A DNA stretch of 64,000 bases from Dokdonia sp. PRO95 (lineage in GTDB: Bacteria; Bacteroidota; Bacteroidia; Flavobacteriales; Flavobacteriaceae): positions 1,451,127 to 1,515,126 of the forward strand of contig NZ_CM001837.1 of the NCBI RefSeq assembly GCF_000355805.1, in the 5' to 3' direction. The notes beneath the pieces are model-generated. The model saw only the letters and a list, made by a program, of their open reading frames with translations. It ran no database searches and was not told where the DNA came from. Positions 16,601-25,207 of the stretch are shown piece after piece. The first letter of the stretch is position 1. Each line of letters opens with the position of its first letter. The position numbers were made by a program, and so were the translations under genes.

Positions 16601-19272
16601 AAAGCGGTCACGCTACAGGCCGTATCGCATATTTTTATAGAAACTGGGGTGGTTTTCAAAGAGACTCAGAAAGTGCAAAGATGCTCGTGTTTTCGGCAGA
16701 TAAAGATGAGTATAGTGTGGGAGATAATGCCACCATTACGTTCCCATCTTCGGCGGGAGGTAGAGCGCTAGTGAGTATTGAAAATGGTACAAAAGTACTC
16801 GAGAGTTATTGGGTAGAAACCCAGCAAGGTAAAACCAATTTTTCTTTACCTGTTACCTCCGCAATGGCGCCTAATGTGTATGTGAATATTTCGCTATTAC
16901 AACCTCATAAACAATCTGTAAACGACCTTCCTATTAGGCTTTATGGTGTAATTCCTTTGATGGTAAAAGATAGGCAAACAGTGTTAGAGCCGGTAATCAC
17001 TATGCCAGATGTATTAAAGCCAGAAGAGCCATATACTATCAAAATCACAGAAAAAAATAATAAACAGATGACCTATACTATCGCTGTGGTAGATGATGGT
17101 TTGCTGGATCTTACAAGATTTCAAACACCAAAAATCCATAAGCATTTTTATAGCAGAGAAGCACTAGGTGTGAAGTCTTTTGATATGTATGATTATGTGA
17201 TAGGTGCATATTCTGGCAGTGTAGATAACATTTATGCAATAGGAGGTGGTGATGCTGCGAGCGCTGCCAAAAATAGAAAGGCAGAACGCTTTAAACCTGT
17301 AGTTACTTATTTGGGTCCTTTCGCTTTAAGCGAAAACGAAACAAAGTCACACACGGTAACAATGCCTAACTACGTAGGCTCTGTGAGAGCAATGGTAATT
17401 GCCGGAGATGCCACAAAAAGCGCCTATGGATCTGTAGAAAAGACAGTACCTGTGCGTAAACCGCTTATGGTTTTAGGTTCGCTTCCGCGAAAATTATCTC
17501 CGGGAGAACACGTGACTTTACCAGTAACAGTGTTTGCAATGGAAAAGAACATCAAGCAGGCTAAGATTACCGTCAAAACATCTGAAGCTTTTAAAGCATC
17601 TGAAGGGAATGTAAAAACGGTAAATTTCACGCAAGTGGGAGAAAAAATAGTTCCTTTTGAGTTTGATGTGCAAGCTGCTACAGGAGTGCAAACCGTACAA
17701 ATTATTGTAGAAGGTCACGGGGAGCGTGCAACCTATGATGTTGAGATAGACGTAGAAAACCCAAATCCTATTACTCAAAAAGTAACCGATTACGAACTAG
17801 ACCCTAGCAGTAACCTTACTATTGATTATGAGACGTTTGGTGTGGCAGGGACTAATGAAAGCGCTTTGGAGTTTTCGACACTGCCACCTATGGATTTTAC
17901 TAAGCGTATGCAGTATTTAATACGTTACCCACACGGTTGTGTAGAGCAAACTACCTCTGGAGTTTTTCCGCAACTGTTTTTAGATGATGTTTTTGATCTT
18001 ACCTATGAGCAAAAACGGGATGCACAACAGTATATTAAAGACGGTATTGCGAGGCTAGGCCGTTTCCAAAACACAGACGGAGGTCTAGGTTACTGGCAGG
18101 GAGAGATAGAAGCAGACCTATGGGGTACCACCTATGCTGGACACTTTATGATAGAAGCCCAGAAAAAGGGATATGCATTACCGCTCACTTTTATGAATAA
18201 CTGGTTACGTTTTCAGAAAAAGGAGGCTCGTGAGTGGAGATCTGGACAACAAAGTTATAATGCAACGCTAGTACAAGCATATCGCTTATACACGCTCGCA
18301 CTTGCGGGACAACCCGACCTTGCAGCGATGAACCGTCTTCGTGAGAATACAAATTTAAGTAATGAAGCAACCTGGAGGCTTGCGGGAGCTTATGCACTAG
18401 CAGGTCAAGACAAAGTAGCTGGCCAACTTACCGCTACGGCAAATATTGATTTTACTCCTAAAAAGTATGACTACCATACCTATGGCTCGGTATATCGCAA
18501 CAGGGCAATGGCGCTAGAAACGATGGTGCTTCTTAATGATAGCAAGCAAAAAGAACTTGCTGTAAGTATAGCCAAAACGCTAGCTTCAGACAGGTGGTTA
18601 AGTACTCAAGAAACCAGTTATGCACTGCTGGCTATGGCAAAAATGGTTGTAAAGAACGGAGGTAAAGCAATGCAGTTCTCTTATACAAAAGATGGAAAAG
18701 AGTACAGTGTAGATACACAACAAGCTATCGCTCTACGTGACATAAAAACGCAAGACGGAGCAAATGAGATTATTATAAAAAATGCTAAAAATAGTACCGT
18801 GTTCATACGTCTTGTGCAAAGTGGTAAGTTACCATTAGGCAAAGAGCTTGTAGATCAAAAAAACCTACAGGTTAAAACAACCTTTTATAACCTCGCTGGT
18901 GAAGTGATGTCTATCAATAATCTCCAGCAGGGAGAAGAGTTTACCGCAAAAATTACGGTGAGTAATACGAGCAGAGATTATGTAGATAATGTCGCGCTTA
19001 CACAAATCTTCCCAAGCGGTTGGGAGATTGTGAATACACGTTTTACAGATGCTCAGGGAGGTACAGCAGGAAGCGCCCGATATACAGATATAAGAGACGA
19101 TCGTGTGCAGTTTTATTTTGATATGAGTAAGACCAGTACAAGAACATTTACGGTTCGTCTTAATGCAAGTTACTTAGGTGATTACTATTTGCCAGGTACT
19201 CAGGTAGAGGCTATGTATGATGCGACTTATTATGCCAGGTCAAAAGGAGCTTGGATAAAAGTTAAGAACTAA
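13657..19272 (+). CDS. Bacterial alpha-2-macroglobulin family lipoprotein
   Basis: 1871 residues. The N-terminus is a lipoprotein signal ending in LTITISCKE, so the protein is anchored to a membrane from the periplasmic or surface side. Successive macroglobulin-like sandwich domains fill residues ~40-1200; the thioester motif is CVEQ (Cys1428, Glu1430, Gln1431, in RYPHGCVEQTTSG), followed by the alpha-helical thioester domain (LGRFQNTDGGLGYWQG) and receptor-like C-terminal sandwich. Bacterial A2M traps proteases that attack the cell envelope; it is regularly encoded next to the peptidoglycan synthase pbpC, as here 5 bases downstream, where they are thought to protect and repair the wall together. 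An acidic Tyr/Asp/Glu-rich insert (residues ~465-500) is unusual. A palindrome copy at 14184 encodes AFAKA. Confidence 0.95.
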   Translation: MPNYHLSSSCIKKTIITRYAYVLLALLTITISCKEKSTPTDNLFKFKDYISYTTEGRQSVMSPIRVELAQPLTQFEVDQVLPNDIIKVRPKVSGVFSLHNSRLLEFIPEEPLKPDTAYEVTLMLDKLYDDLDTGKEQFTFGFKTITPDFKVAMGALQSYSKDYNYLEGQIEASDDIAFAKAQQLINASQNGNALAVKWFDKDGVSRFHSFRIDSISRTKADSQIRVAWDGKAIGARDTNGKNTIQIPGKDNFKIIGIHQERGANASVIINFSDPLKDNQNFAGLVTIARAGNLRFEVNGNVLQVYPENKIVGNALVEVFQGIKSTDDYKLKQPFKETVSFEQIKPAIRAITNGVILPKSTSTPYYFEAVNLTHVDVRVIKIYEDNVLEFLQEGSLNNTSSYNLKKVGRRIAKKTIEIAKQGDLNTGQWQAHGVDLSAIFKADPGALYRVEISYKPSYAIYECDDAVAGSVEEDSYEDYYEDAYTEAESPDEDDREEQYWDNRIYRWRKQVYDWRQEDNPCHPAYYQESKFVNSNLLGSNLGVIVKKGKDNSYLFATSDIVTTTPEANTKITLYNYQKQPIATVTTDATGIAQVTPDGYPVYAVAVKDGNYAYLKLQDGHSLSMSKFDIAGNQLEKGLKGFTYLDRGVHRPGDTIHLTFTLNDKANPLPKDHPVKLEVTDARGKLMYRKVASGSKGGSQNGNQALNNFYYFPVPTEQDAPTGNYNATISVGGATFNKTLKVETIKPNRLKVDLTFKDEILQASGNLSGGATVKWLHGAPARNLKIKTDVTIRKSSSGFSKFPGYNFYDPIREFDEVSMDVLDGTLDNEGNIKINKKIDLSKRAPGMLKATFVTKAYEGGGDFSLDVVSKDVAPFDHFVGLRAPKSRAYGSYYTDQNIEFDLATTNAQGTPAAGRKLQVKVFKMSWRWWWNRSRDNYSSYETSTVHTPVQNFTVTSGSNGKTSFNINIPEKESGRYLIRVIDPESGHATGRIAYFYRNWGGFQRDSESAKMLVFSADKDEYSVGDNATITFPSSAGGRALVSIENGTKVLESYWVETQQGKTNFSLPVTSAMAPNVYVNISLLQPHKQSVNDLPIRLYGVIPLMVKDRQTVLEPVITMPDVLKPEEPYTIKITEKNNKQMTYTIAVVDDGLLDLTRFQTPKIHKHFYSREALGVKSFDMYDYVIGAYSGSVDNIYAIGGGDAASAAKNRKAERFKPVVTYLGPFALSENETKSHTVTMPNYVGSVRAMVIAGDATKSAYGSVEKTVPVRKPLMVLGSLPRKLSPGEHVTLPVTVFAMEKNIKQAKITVKTSEAFKASEGNVKTVNFTQVGEKIVPFEFDVQAATGVQTVQIIVEGHGERATYDVEIDVENPNPITQKVTDYELDPSSNLTIDYETFGVAGTNESALEFSTLPPMDFTKRMQYLIRYPHGCVEQTTSGVFPQLFLDDVFDLTYEQKRDAQQYIKDGIARLGRFQNTDGGLGYWQGEIEADLWGTTYAGHFMIEAQKKGYALPLTFMNNWLRFQKKEAREWRSGQQSYNATLVQAYRLYTLALAGQPDLAAMNRLRENTNLSNEATWRLAGAYALAGQDKVAGQLTATANIDFTPKKYDYHTYGSVYRNRAMALETMVLLNDSKQKELAVSIAKTLASDRWLSTQETSYALLAMAKMVVKNGGKAMQFSYTKDGKEYSVDTQQAIALRDIKTQDGANEIIIKNAKNSTVFIRLVQSGKLPLGKELVDQKNLQVKTTFYNLAGEVMSINNLQQGEEFTAKITVSNTSRDYVDNVALTQIFPSGWEIVNTRFTDAQGGTAGSARYTDIRDDRVQFYFDMSKTSTRTFTVRLNASYLGDYYLPGTQVEAMYDATYYARSKGAWIKVKN
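14184..14199. repeat. Iterated palindrome copy, perfect, inside A2M gene
   Basis: CGCTTTCGCGAAAGCG, exact; translated as AFAKA. Confidence 0.9.
17318..17332. repeat. Related palindrome variant CTTTCGCTTTAAGCG, inside A2M gene
   Basis: Same 15-mer occurs at 30151-30165. It keeps both arms of the main palindrome but has TTT in place of GA at the centre. Confidence 0.5.
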
Positions 19273-19277
19273 CAGCG

Positions 19278-21647
19278 ATGTACAGCCGCCTCCTACATAT
19301 CATAAAGCGCCATAAATTCAAGTTTATACTTGTGGTGTTATTTATGTTGTACTGGGCTTTTTCTATACCGCAGCAGGTTTTTAAAGATCCTCACGCTACC
19401 GTGGTTGAGAGTGCGAGTGGTGAGTTGCTGGGCGCCCGCATTGCTAGTGACGGGCAATGGCGTTTTCCGGTACTAGATAGTGTTCCTCATAAGTTTGAAA
19501 AGTGTATTCTGTTATTTGAAGATGAGTATTTTTATACCCACCCAGGATTTAATCCCGTGGCGATGGGGAAGGCAATATGGGGTAATATCACTACAGATAA
19601 GCGTCGTGGTGGGAGCACCATTACACAACAAGTAATTAGACTTTCTAGAAAAGGAAAACAACGCTCCTATACAGAAAAAGTAGTCGAACTTATAAAAGCT
19701 ACACGTCTCGAGGCAGGCTATTCAAAAGATGAAATTCTTGGTATGTATGCTACCTATGCGCCCTTTGGCGGTAACGTAGTAGGGTTAGAAACTGCCGCTT
19801 GGAGATATTTTGGACTCCCGGCGTCACAGTTAAGTTGGGGGCAAATGGCGGCACTGGCAGTATTACCTAACAATCCTAGTATGGTGCGACCGGGTAAAAA
19901 TGAGATTACGCTTTCGCGAAAGCGTAATAACCTCCTTAAAAAACTTTGGGAAACAGGAGAGATAGACAAAACTACCTACGAGCTATCGCTGCTAGAAAAA
20001 CTACCCGGAAAACCCTATCCATTACCACAAATTGCTCCTCATCTAGTTGATAGAATTACTAAAGAATCTCGTGGAAAAAGAGTTCAAACCACGGTACAAC
20101 TTCCTATACAGCGAGACCTTAATAGACTTGCCAAAGAGCATTATGGCCTGTTAAAGCAAAATGAAATTTACAACCTAGCGATAGTGGTTATGGATGTAAA
20201 TACAAAAGAGGTTTTAGGCTATGTAGGAAACGCACCAACAGATGCAGCACACCAAAAAGACGTAGATGTTATCACAAAATACCGCAGCACAGGAAGCACG
20301 TTAAAGCCATTGCTTTATGCGGGAATGCTAGATGAGGGACTCATACTGCCACAAACATTAGTCCCAGATATACCTACAAGTATCAATACGTATAGACCAC
20401 AAAATTTTGACAACGAGTATCAAGGCGTAGTTCCGGCAGATGTGGCTCTTGCAAAATCGCTCAATGTACCTGCAGTGCGATTACTACGTGAGTACGGGCT
20501 AGATAAGTTTTATAAAAATGTGCAAGAGATGCATATGGGAGGTATAAATAAACCCGCCTCTCACTACGGACTTGCAATGATATTAGGAGGTGCAGAGAGC
20601 AGTCTTTTTGAGTTGACAAAAACCTATGCAGGGATGGCAAACACCCTTAACACATTTAATAGGTCTAGTAGTGAGTACACTTTGGAGTCTTTTAGCGATT
20701 ATCACTATGTCAAAAGAGATAATCTGGCTTCTGTAAAAAAGAGTGTCACGTTGCAAAGCGAGTCCGAGATATTTTCGGCGGGAGCGATTTATAAAACGCT
20801 TGAGACACTGCAAACTGTAAATAGACCAAGCGGCGAAGAAAACTGGCAGTTTTATGAAGATGCCCAGCCTGTGGCTTGGAAAACAGGGACAAGTTTTGGT
20901 TTTAAAGATGCGTGGGCAGTAGGGGTTACGCCTCAATATGCAATAGGAGTGTGGGTAGGTAATGCAGATGGAGAAGGAAGACCAGGGATTACAGGAATAC
21001 AAGCAGCAGCGCCATTGTTTTTTGATGTCTTGCGTAGCTTGCCAGTAAATGGCTCTTGGTTTGACACTCCATACGATGCACTCGTGGAGACCACGGTTTG
21101 CACAAAAAGCGGAATGAAAGCGAGTCCATATTGTGTAGAAACACGTAAAGAGCAAATACCTCACGCGGGAGAGCACACAGCTTCTTGCTCATATCACAAG
21201 CAAATGTACCTCTCTGCAAATAAGGAATATCTAGTAAACTCAGATTGTTATGAGCTTGATGAGATGACGGCTGTCACCTATTTTACGCTACCTGCTACAA
21301 TGGAGTATTACTATGCAAGCAAGCATCCAGATTATAAAGAATTGCCACCATACCATCCAGATTGTAGCTTTTCTGGAGAAATGCCTATGGCATTTATGTA
21401 TCCTAAAAATAATGAAGGTGTTATTCTTCCCAAGGATTTTGATGCAGCAGTAAACGATGTTGTGTTTAAAGTCTCTCACCGTAACCCTGAGACTAAGATT
21501 TTCTGGTATCTAGATAATGAGTTTATAGGAGCTACAGAAGATTTTCACGAGCTAGCTGTTACGCCAGAGGTGGGAAATTATACACTCACTGTAGTAGATG
21601 CAGCGGGTAATGAAATCAAGAAAAAAATTGAGGTTTCTAGGGGTTAA
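19278..21647 (+). CDS. pbpC: Penicillin-binding protein 1C
   Basis: 789 residues: one N-terminal membrane anchor (FILVVLFMLYWAFSI), a GT51 glycosyltransferase domain (catalytic Glu81 in FEDEYFYTHPG; RRGGSTITQQ; KAIWGN), a transpeptidase domain with the active serine Ser340 in STLK and the K535TG motif in WKTGTSFGFKDAWAVG, and a C-terminal BiPBP_C domain (residues ~700-789). It polymerises and crosslinks peptidoglycan in the periplasm. The 5-base spacing to the A2M gene marks a conserved two-gene operon. A palindrome copy at 19909 encodes LSRKR within the GT51 domain. Confidence 0.95.
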   Translation: MYSRLLHIIKRHKFKFILVVLFMLYWAFSIPQQVFKDPHATVVESASGELLGARIASDGQWRFPVLDSVPHKFEKCILLFEDEYFYTHPGFNPVAMGKAIWGNITTDKRRGGSTITQQVIRLSRKGKQRSYTEKVVELIKATRLEAGYSKDEILGMYATYAPFGGNVVGLETAAWRYFGLPASQLSWGQMAALAVLPNNPSMVRPGKNEITLSRKRNNLLKKLWETGEIDKTTYELSLLEKLPGKPYPLPQIAPHLVDRITKESRGKRVQTTVQLPIQRDLNRLAKEHYGLLKQNEIYNLAIVVMDVNTKEVLGYVGNAPTDAAHQKDVDVITKYRSTGSTLKPLLYAGMLDEGLILPQTLVPDIPTSINTYRPQNFDNEYQGVVPADVALAKSLNVPAVRLLREYGLDKFYKNVQEMHMGGINKPASHYGLAMILGGAESSLFELTKTYAGMANTLNTFNRSSSEYTLESFSDYHYVKRDNLASVKKSVTLQSESEIFSAGAIYKTLETLQTVNRPSGEENWQFYEDAQPVAWKTGTSFGFKDAWAVGVTPQYAIGVWVGNADGEGRPGITGIQAAAPLFFDVLRSLPVNGSWFDTPYDALVETTVCTKSGMKASPYCVETRKEQIPHAGEHTASCSYHKQMYLSANKEYLVNSDCYELDEMTAVTYFTLPATMEYYYASKHPDYKELPPYHPDCSFSGEMPMAFMYPKNNEGVILPKDFDAAVNDVVFKVSHRNPETKIFWYLDNEFIGATEDFHELAVTPEVGNYTLTVVDAAGNEIKKKIEVSRG
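19909..19924. repeat. Iterated palindrome copy, perfect, inside pbpC
   Basis: CGCTTTCGCGAAAGCG, exact; the flanks TTA and TAA extend the dyad to 22 bp. Translated as LSRKR. Confidence 0.9.
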
Positions 21648-21659
21648 GAAAAACAACTT

Positions 21660-22127
21660 TTACCAATTTTTAAAAGGATTCTCAGATAGCTGCGAGTTGT
21701 AATATTTGTTATCTCCAGTCACTTCGCTGCCTATCCATTCTGGTGTTGTAAAATCTTCTTCTTCAGCGTTGAGTTCTATTTCGGCGATGGTTAGTCCTTC
21801 GTTTTCTCCATAAAATTCATCTATTTCCCAAGTGTGATTACCTGCGGTATACTCGTAACGCGTTTTATCTATGACTCCGGGAAGGCATAGTGATAGAAGC
21901 GTTTGCGCCTTATCTACTGCGATTTCTTCTTCTACTTCTACGCGCGTAGTACCGCTATCGTTTGATTTTCCTTTAATGGTAAGAAAGCCTTTCTCGCCTT
22001 TAATTCGCACTCTTACAGTTCGCTCAGGATCTGTGCTTAGATAGCCTTGGGTAATACGAGTTGCCTTTTGAGCAACTTCTTTAAAAGCCGCTGAGGTTAC
22101 TAGGAATTTTCGTTCTATTTCTAACAT
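21660..22127 (-). CDS. CYTH domain protein
   Basis: 155 residues with the family signature EIERKFL at residues 3-9 (the ExExK motif) and alternating charged strands RTVRVRIKGEKGFLTIKGK and WEIDEFYGENEGLTIAEIEL (given as parts of the tunnel-fold barrel). CYTH proteins bind triphosphate groups with metal ions; bacterial single-domain forms are often inorganic triphosphatases, while substrate here is unknown. It converges on pbpC with a 12-base gap and is followed upstream by a VOC protein 23 bases away, so it may share a transcript with the next two genes. Confidence 0.92.
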   Translation of the reverse strand: MLEIERKFLVTSAAFKEVAQKATRITQGYLSTDPERTVRVRIKGEKGFLTIKGKSNDSGTTRVEVEEEIAVDKAQTLLSLCLPGVIDKTRYEYTAGNHTWEIDEFYGENEGLTIAEIELNAEEEDFTTPEWIGSEVTGDNKYYNSQLSENPFKNW

Positions 22128-22150
22128 AATGTTGCTGTTATATCTAGCCT

Positions 22151-22528
22151 TTAGTTAATGCGCCACGGCGGATTTTTGCGATTATCACCAGCATAGTAAA
22201 GAATTATTTGATTTCCATCTGGATCCTTAAGTCTTGCCTCTCGCCACAACCACGACTGGTCTGTGGGCAATAGGTCAAAAGTAACATTCTCCCCTTGTAA
22301 TCGTGCCACTTCTTGCTCTAAACGCTCTGTTTCAAAATATACCGTAACTCCAGCTCCTGCAGGTAACTCATCTACAAGATGTATAGAAAACGTAGCATCT
22401 CCCTCTGGGCACTCAAAGCGTGCATAATGTGGCAAGGCTTTTACAATAAGACGCAATCCCAGTTGCTCATAAAAAGCAATGGAAGTTACAAGGTCTAGTG
22501 AAGGTACGGTGATTTGGTTGAGGTTCAT
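22151..22528 (-). CDS. VOC family (glyoxalase-like) protein, first of a pair
   Basis: 125 residues, one vicinal-oxygen-chelate domain: MNLNQITVPSLDLVTSIAFY at the first beta-alpha unit, GVTVYFETERLEQEVARLQG in the middle, and the C-terminal DPDGNQIILYYAG strand. VOC proteins bind a divalent metal and include lyases, dioxygenases and resistance proteins; many remain without known substrate. The neighbour 22534-22902 is a paralogue in tandem, sharing NxITVPSxDL, VTVYFET and DPDGNxxxLY. Confidence 0.85.
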   Translation of the reverse strand: MNLNQITVPSLDLVTSIAFYEQLGLRLIVKALPHYARFECPEGDATFSIHLVDELPAGAGVTVYFETERLEQEVARLQGENVTFDLLPTDQSWLWREARLKDPDGNQIILYYAGDNRKNPPWRIN

Positions 22529-22533
22529 AGCGT

Positions 22534-22902
22534 TTATTTTTGCCAGGGAGTTATGGTCGTAGGTGTGTTCTTTTGGTAAAGCACCACATTATTCCCATCG
22601 GGATCTTGTAGTGTTAAGTCCTTGCCACCCCAGTCTCTGTATATGGTGGGGATGAGTACGCTTTCGCGAAAGCGTAATTCAAACACCTCAATACCGTCTG
22701 TTTCAAAGTAAACGGTTACGGGTTGTTCTGGAAGTTTGAGATTATAATAAGCTGTAAAAATGACTTCGTGCTCTTTATTTTCAAAATGTGCGTGATGCTG
22801 AGGCTCGTGCTCAATAAGTTCCATACCAATGCCTGTATAAAACGCAATCGCCGCTTTAAGGTCTTGGGAGGGAACGGTGATGTGGTTAAACGTGGTAGGC
22901 AC
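22534..22902 (-). CDS. VOC family (glyoxalase-like) protein, second of a pair
   Basis: 122 residues with TFNHITVPSQDLKAAIAFYT, PVTVYFETDGIEVFELRFRE and LQDPDGNNVVLYQ. The start is GTG at 22902, inside the 3' end of the upstream oxidoreductase gene (17-base overlap), which points to coupled translation. It is a tandem paralogue of 22151-22528. A palindrome copy at 22659 encodes RFRES at a position where the paralogue has a different, shorter sequence, so the repeat may have been inserted after duplication. Substrate unknown. Confidence 0.83.
   Translation of the reverse strand: MPTTFNHITVPSQDLKAAIAFYTGIGMELIEHEPQHHAHFENKEHEVIFTAYYNLKLPEQPVTVYFETDGIEVFELRFRESVLIPTIYRDWGGKDLTLQDPDGNNVVLYQKNTPTTITPWQK
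22659..22674. repeat. Iterated palindrome copy, perfect, inside VOC gene
   Basis: CGCTTTCGCGAAAGCG, exact; flanks TA/TA extend the dyad. Translated as RFRES on the minus strand. Confidence 0.9.
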
Positions 22903-23554
22903 TGCTTAGTTCTTTAATCTCAATATTTGTGATGTCTGTGTGGGTTACTGTTTGTTTTGCAAGCTGTGCCATTGCTCCAGCAATATCTTTTGCTTGTGTA
23001 GACTTCCATTTTTTGAGCGGTCCCACCATAAAGAAGTCCATAACGGCCATCATCATTTTGAGAGCTTTCTCGCCTTTGCGAGCGTCATCTGGGCGACCAT
23101 TTATAAAAGCAGGTTTAAGAATGTAGGTGTTCTCAATTCCCACCTTACTCAAGTCGCGCTCCATCTCACCTTTTGTACGCACATAGAAAAACGGACTCTT
23201 AGCCGAAGTTCCCGCAGAAGAAATGACCATATAACTTGCTATCCCTTGTTGCTTTGCTAGTTGTGCCGTTTCAACAGGAATGCCGTAGTCTATAGCGCGA
23301 TACTTATCTCTATCTGGTGTTTGGGCCTTCGTTGTGCCTATGCAGCAAAAAATAACATCACCTGTAAATTGCTCCTTAAAGGTGCTTGTGTCTAGTAAAT
23401 CACAAATAATCTCTTCCACTTTCTCGTGTGTAAAAGAGGTAGGCCGCCTTGTAAAAATTTTCACTTTAGAAAATGCTGGGTCTTTTATGAGTAACTCTGT
23501 TAAAAGTCCGCCAGTAAGACCTGTGGCGCCGAGTATGATTGCTGTTTTAGACAT
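22886..23554 (-). CDS. NAD(P)-binding Rossmann-fold oxidoreductase (Htatip2-like)
   Basis: 222 residues from the ATG at 23554 (MSKTAIILGATGLTGGLLTE); a TTG six bases further upstream is a less likely start. The glycine-rich GATGLTGG motif binds NAD(P), VIFCCIGTTKAQ and SSAGTSAKSPFFYVRTKGEME correspond to the atypical short-chain dehydrogenase core, with Tyr and Lys of a YxxxK-like site (YVRTK). Relatives are annotated as nucleoside-diphosphate-sugar epimerase-like or Htatip2-like proteins, and the substrate is unknown. It heads a minus-strand group with two VOC genes and the CYTH gene. Confidence 0.8.
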   Translation of the reverse strand: MSKTAIILGATGLTGGLLTELLIKDPAFSKVKIFTRRPTSFTHEKVEEIICDLLDTSTFKEQFTGDVIFCCIGTTKAQTPDRDKYRAIDYGIPVETAQLAKQQGIASYMVISSAGTSAKSPFFYVRTKGEMERDLSKVGIENTYILKPAFINGRPDDARKGEKALKMMMAVMDFFMVGPLKKWKSTQAKDIAGAMAQLAKQTVTHTDITNIEIKELSSAYHV

Positions 23555-23611
23555 ACTCAAAGTTACGATTTATAGTACAAAACCTTCTGAGTACTTTGTA
23601 ACTTGCATACA

Positions 23612-24724
23612 ATGTCTGAGCTGCCTATAAAAAAGATAATTCACGTAGATATGGATGCATTTTATGCATCTGTAGAGCAGCTGGACAACCCAGATTTACG
23701 AGGTAAAGCTATTGCTGTAGGTGGCGGAGGTGAGCGTGGTGTGGTAAGTGCAGCGAGTTATGAGGCTCGTAAGTATGGCGTGCGGTCTGCTATGGCGGGT
23801 GCGCTTGCGCGAAAACTGTGTCCCGACCTCATATTTGTAAAGACTAACTTTGAGCGATACCGAGAGGTCTCTGCTCAGATACGCTCCGTTTTTCACGAGT
23901 TCACAGATCTTGTAGAACCCTTATCACTAGATGAAGCCTACCTAGATGTCACCGAAAACAAAGTAGGAATGCCTAGTGCAACCGTTATTGCCTCTTGGAT
24001 ACGACAACGCATAAAAGAAAAAACAGGACTCAATGCCAGTGCAGGAATAAGCATCAATAAGTTTATTGCAAAAGTTGCCAGTGACATTAATAAACCCAAC
24101 GGTCAGAAAACCATACCGCCAGAGGAGGTAATCACCTTTCTTGAGGAGCTAGACATCAGAAAGTTTTACGGCATAGGAAAAAAGACTGCCGAAAAAATGT
24201 ATCTACACGGCATTTTTACAGGGATGGATCTCAAATTAAAATCAAAAGAATATCTGAGTGACAACTTTGGAAAGAGTGGAGCCTACTATTATGATATTGT
24301 GAGAGGCATACAACATAGCGAAGTGAAGCCTAACCGCATACGCAAGTCACTTGCAGCGGAGCGCACTTTTAGAGAAAACATCACTTCGGAGATTTTTATG
24401 CTTGAAAAGCTAGAACACATAGCCGAAGAAGTGGAGAGAAGATTAGAAAAAAGCAAAGTAGCAGGTAAGACTATTACTCTCAAAATAAAATACTCAGACT
24501 TTACACTCCAGACCCGCTCAAAAACGCTAGACTTATACGTGAGGTCTAAAGACATCATACTAGAAACCGCAAAGGATTTACTGTATCAAGAAAAAATGAA
24601 AAATAGCGTGCGTCTTTTAGGCATCTCACTATCTAACCTCAATACCGAAGACCGTAAAAAGAAGGATGCAGCAAAAGCTGTAAAAGAAGAAGAGATCGAT
24701 GTACAGATGCGCTTTACCTTCTAG
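23612..24724 (+). CDS. dinB: DNA polymerase IV (Y family)
   Basis: 370 residues from the ATG at 23612; an upstream TTG at 23603 would add only three residues. Catalytic carboxylates are in HVDMDAFYASVE (Asp13, Asp15) and SLDEAYLDVT (Asp107, Glu108); the Y-family steric gate Phe17-Tyr18, the helix-hairpin-helix (RKFYGIGKKTAEKMYLHGI) and the little-finger domain (residues ~240-350) are all present. No C-terminal beta-clamp motif stands out beyond the ending VQMRFTF, a QxxLF-like clamp-binding peptide. It copies damaged templates and causes SOS mutagenesis in other bacteria. Its 3' end overlaps the convergent lipoprotein gene by 4 bases. Confidence 0.95.
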   Translation: MSELPIKKIIHVDMDAFYASVEQLDNPDLRGKAIAVGGGGERGVVSAASYEARKYGVRSAMAGALARKLCPDLIFVKTNFERYREVSAQIRSVFHEFTDLVEPLSLDEAYLDVTENKVGMPSATVIASWIRQRIKEKTGLNASAGISINKFIAKVASDINKPNGQKTIPPEEVITFLEELDIRKFYGIGKKTAEKMYLHGIFTGMDLKLKSKEYLSDNFGKSGAYYYDIVRGIQHSEVKPNRIRKSLAAERTFRENITSEIFMLEKLEHIAEEVERRLEKSKVAGKTITLKIKYSDFTLQTRSKTLDLYVRSKDIILETAKDLLYQEKMKNSVRLLGISLSNLNTEDRKKKDAAKAVKEEEIDVQMRFTF

Positions 24725-25155
24725 CAAGACATATCTGCTACAATTTTCCAGGCGCCGTTTATACGCTTAAAGATGATGATAAAAACACCGTCTGCATTTC
24801 CTACTTTACGTTTGAGATGATATTCTCCCATCACGTAATAAGCGTTTTCTTCTATGAGTGTCATATCATTTATTACGAATTGCAACTCACCTGTGTGATC
24901 TAGCGTAGGGTATCCTTTTTTATAATTTGCTAGTGTGTTTTCCCACCCATAGGTAAGGCCTTTACTTCCATAAAACTTTAAGGAATCACTCTTCCAGTAG
25001 CCTTGCATAAAAACTTCTAGATCTCCCTGTGACCAGGCTTGTTGTTGTGCTTTTAAGACAGCGGTAATGGCTGCCTTATCGTGAGCAACTGTAGGTTGTT
25101 GCTCACAGTTTATTAATAAGAAACTAGCAAGCAGGAGCGTGATAACGATTTTCAT
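24721..25155 (-). CDS. SnoaL/NTF2-like (DUF4440) lipoprotein
   Basis: 144 residues with a lipoprotein signal (MKIVITLLLASFLLINCEQQ, Cys17) and a DUF4440 cone-shaped fold: AITAVLKAQQQAWSQGDLEV, YGWENTLANYKKGYP and the terminal HLKRKVGNADGVFIIIFKRI then WKIVADMSC. Such proteins are widespread small binding or isomerase-like domains; no activity can be assigned. The final residue is a second cysteine. It stands alone between convergent dinB and the DUF4407 gene. Confidence 0.85.
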   Translation of the reverse strand: MKIVITLLLASFLLINCEQQPTVAHDKAAITAVLKAQQQAWSQGDLEVFMQGYWKSDSLKFYGSKGLTYGWENTLANYKKGYPTLDHTGELQFVINDMTLIEENAYYVMGEYHLKRKVGNADGVFIIIFKRINGAWKIVADMSC

Positions 25156-25207
25156 AATAGGCCTATTTCCTATAAAGATACATTATAGCACATAGGACTA
25201 AATGTGA

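Noticed and set aside
20583-21176. Minus-strand 197-codon ORF opposite pbpC
   Set aside because: Fully overlapped by the strongly supported pbpC frame; the translation has no domain-like pattern.
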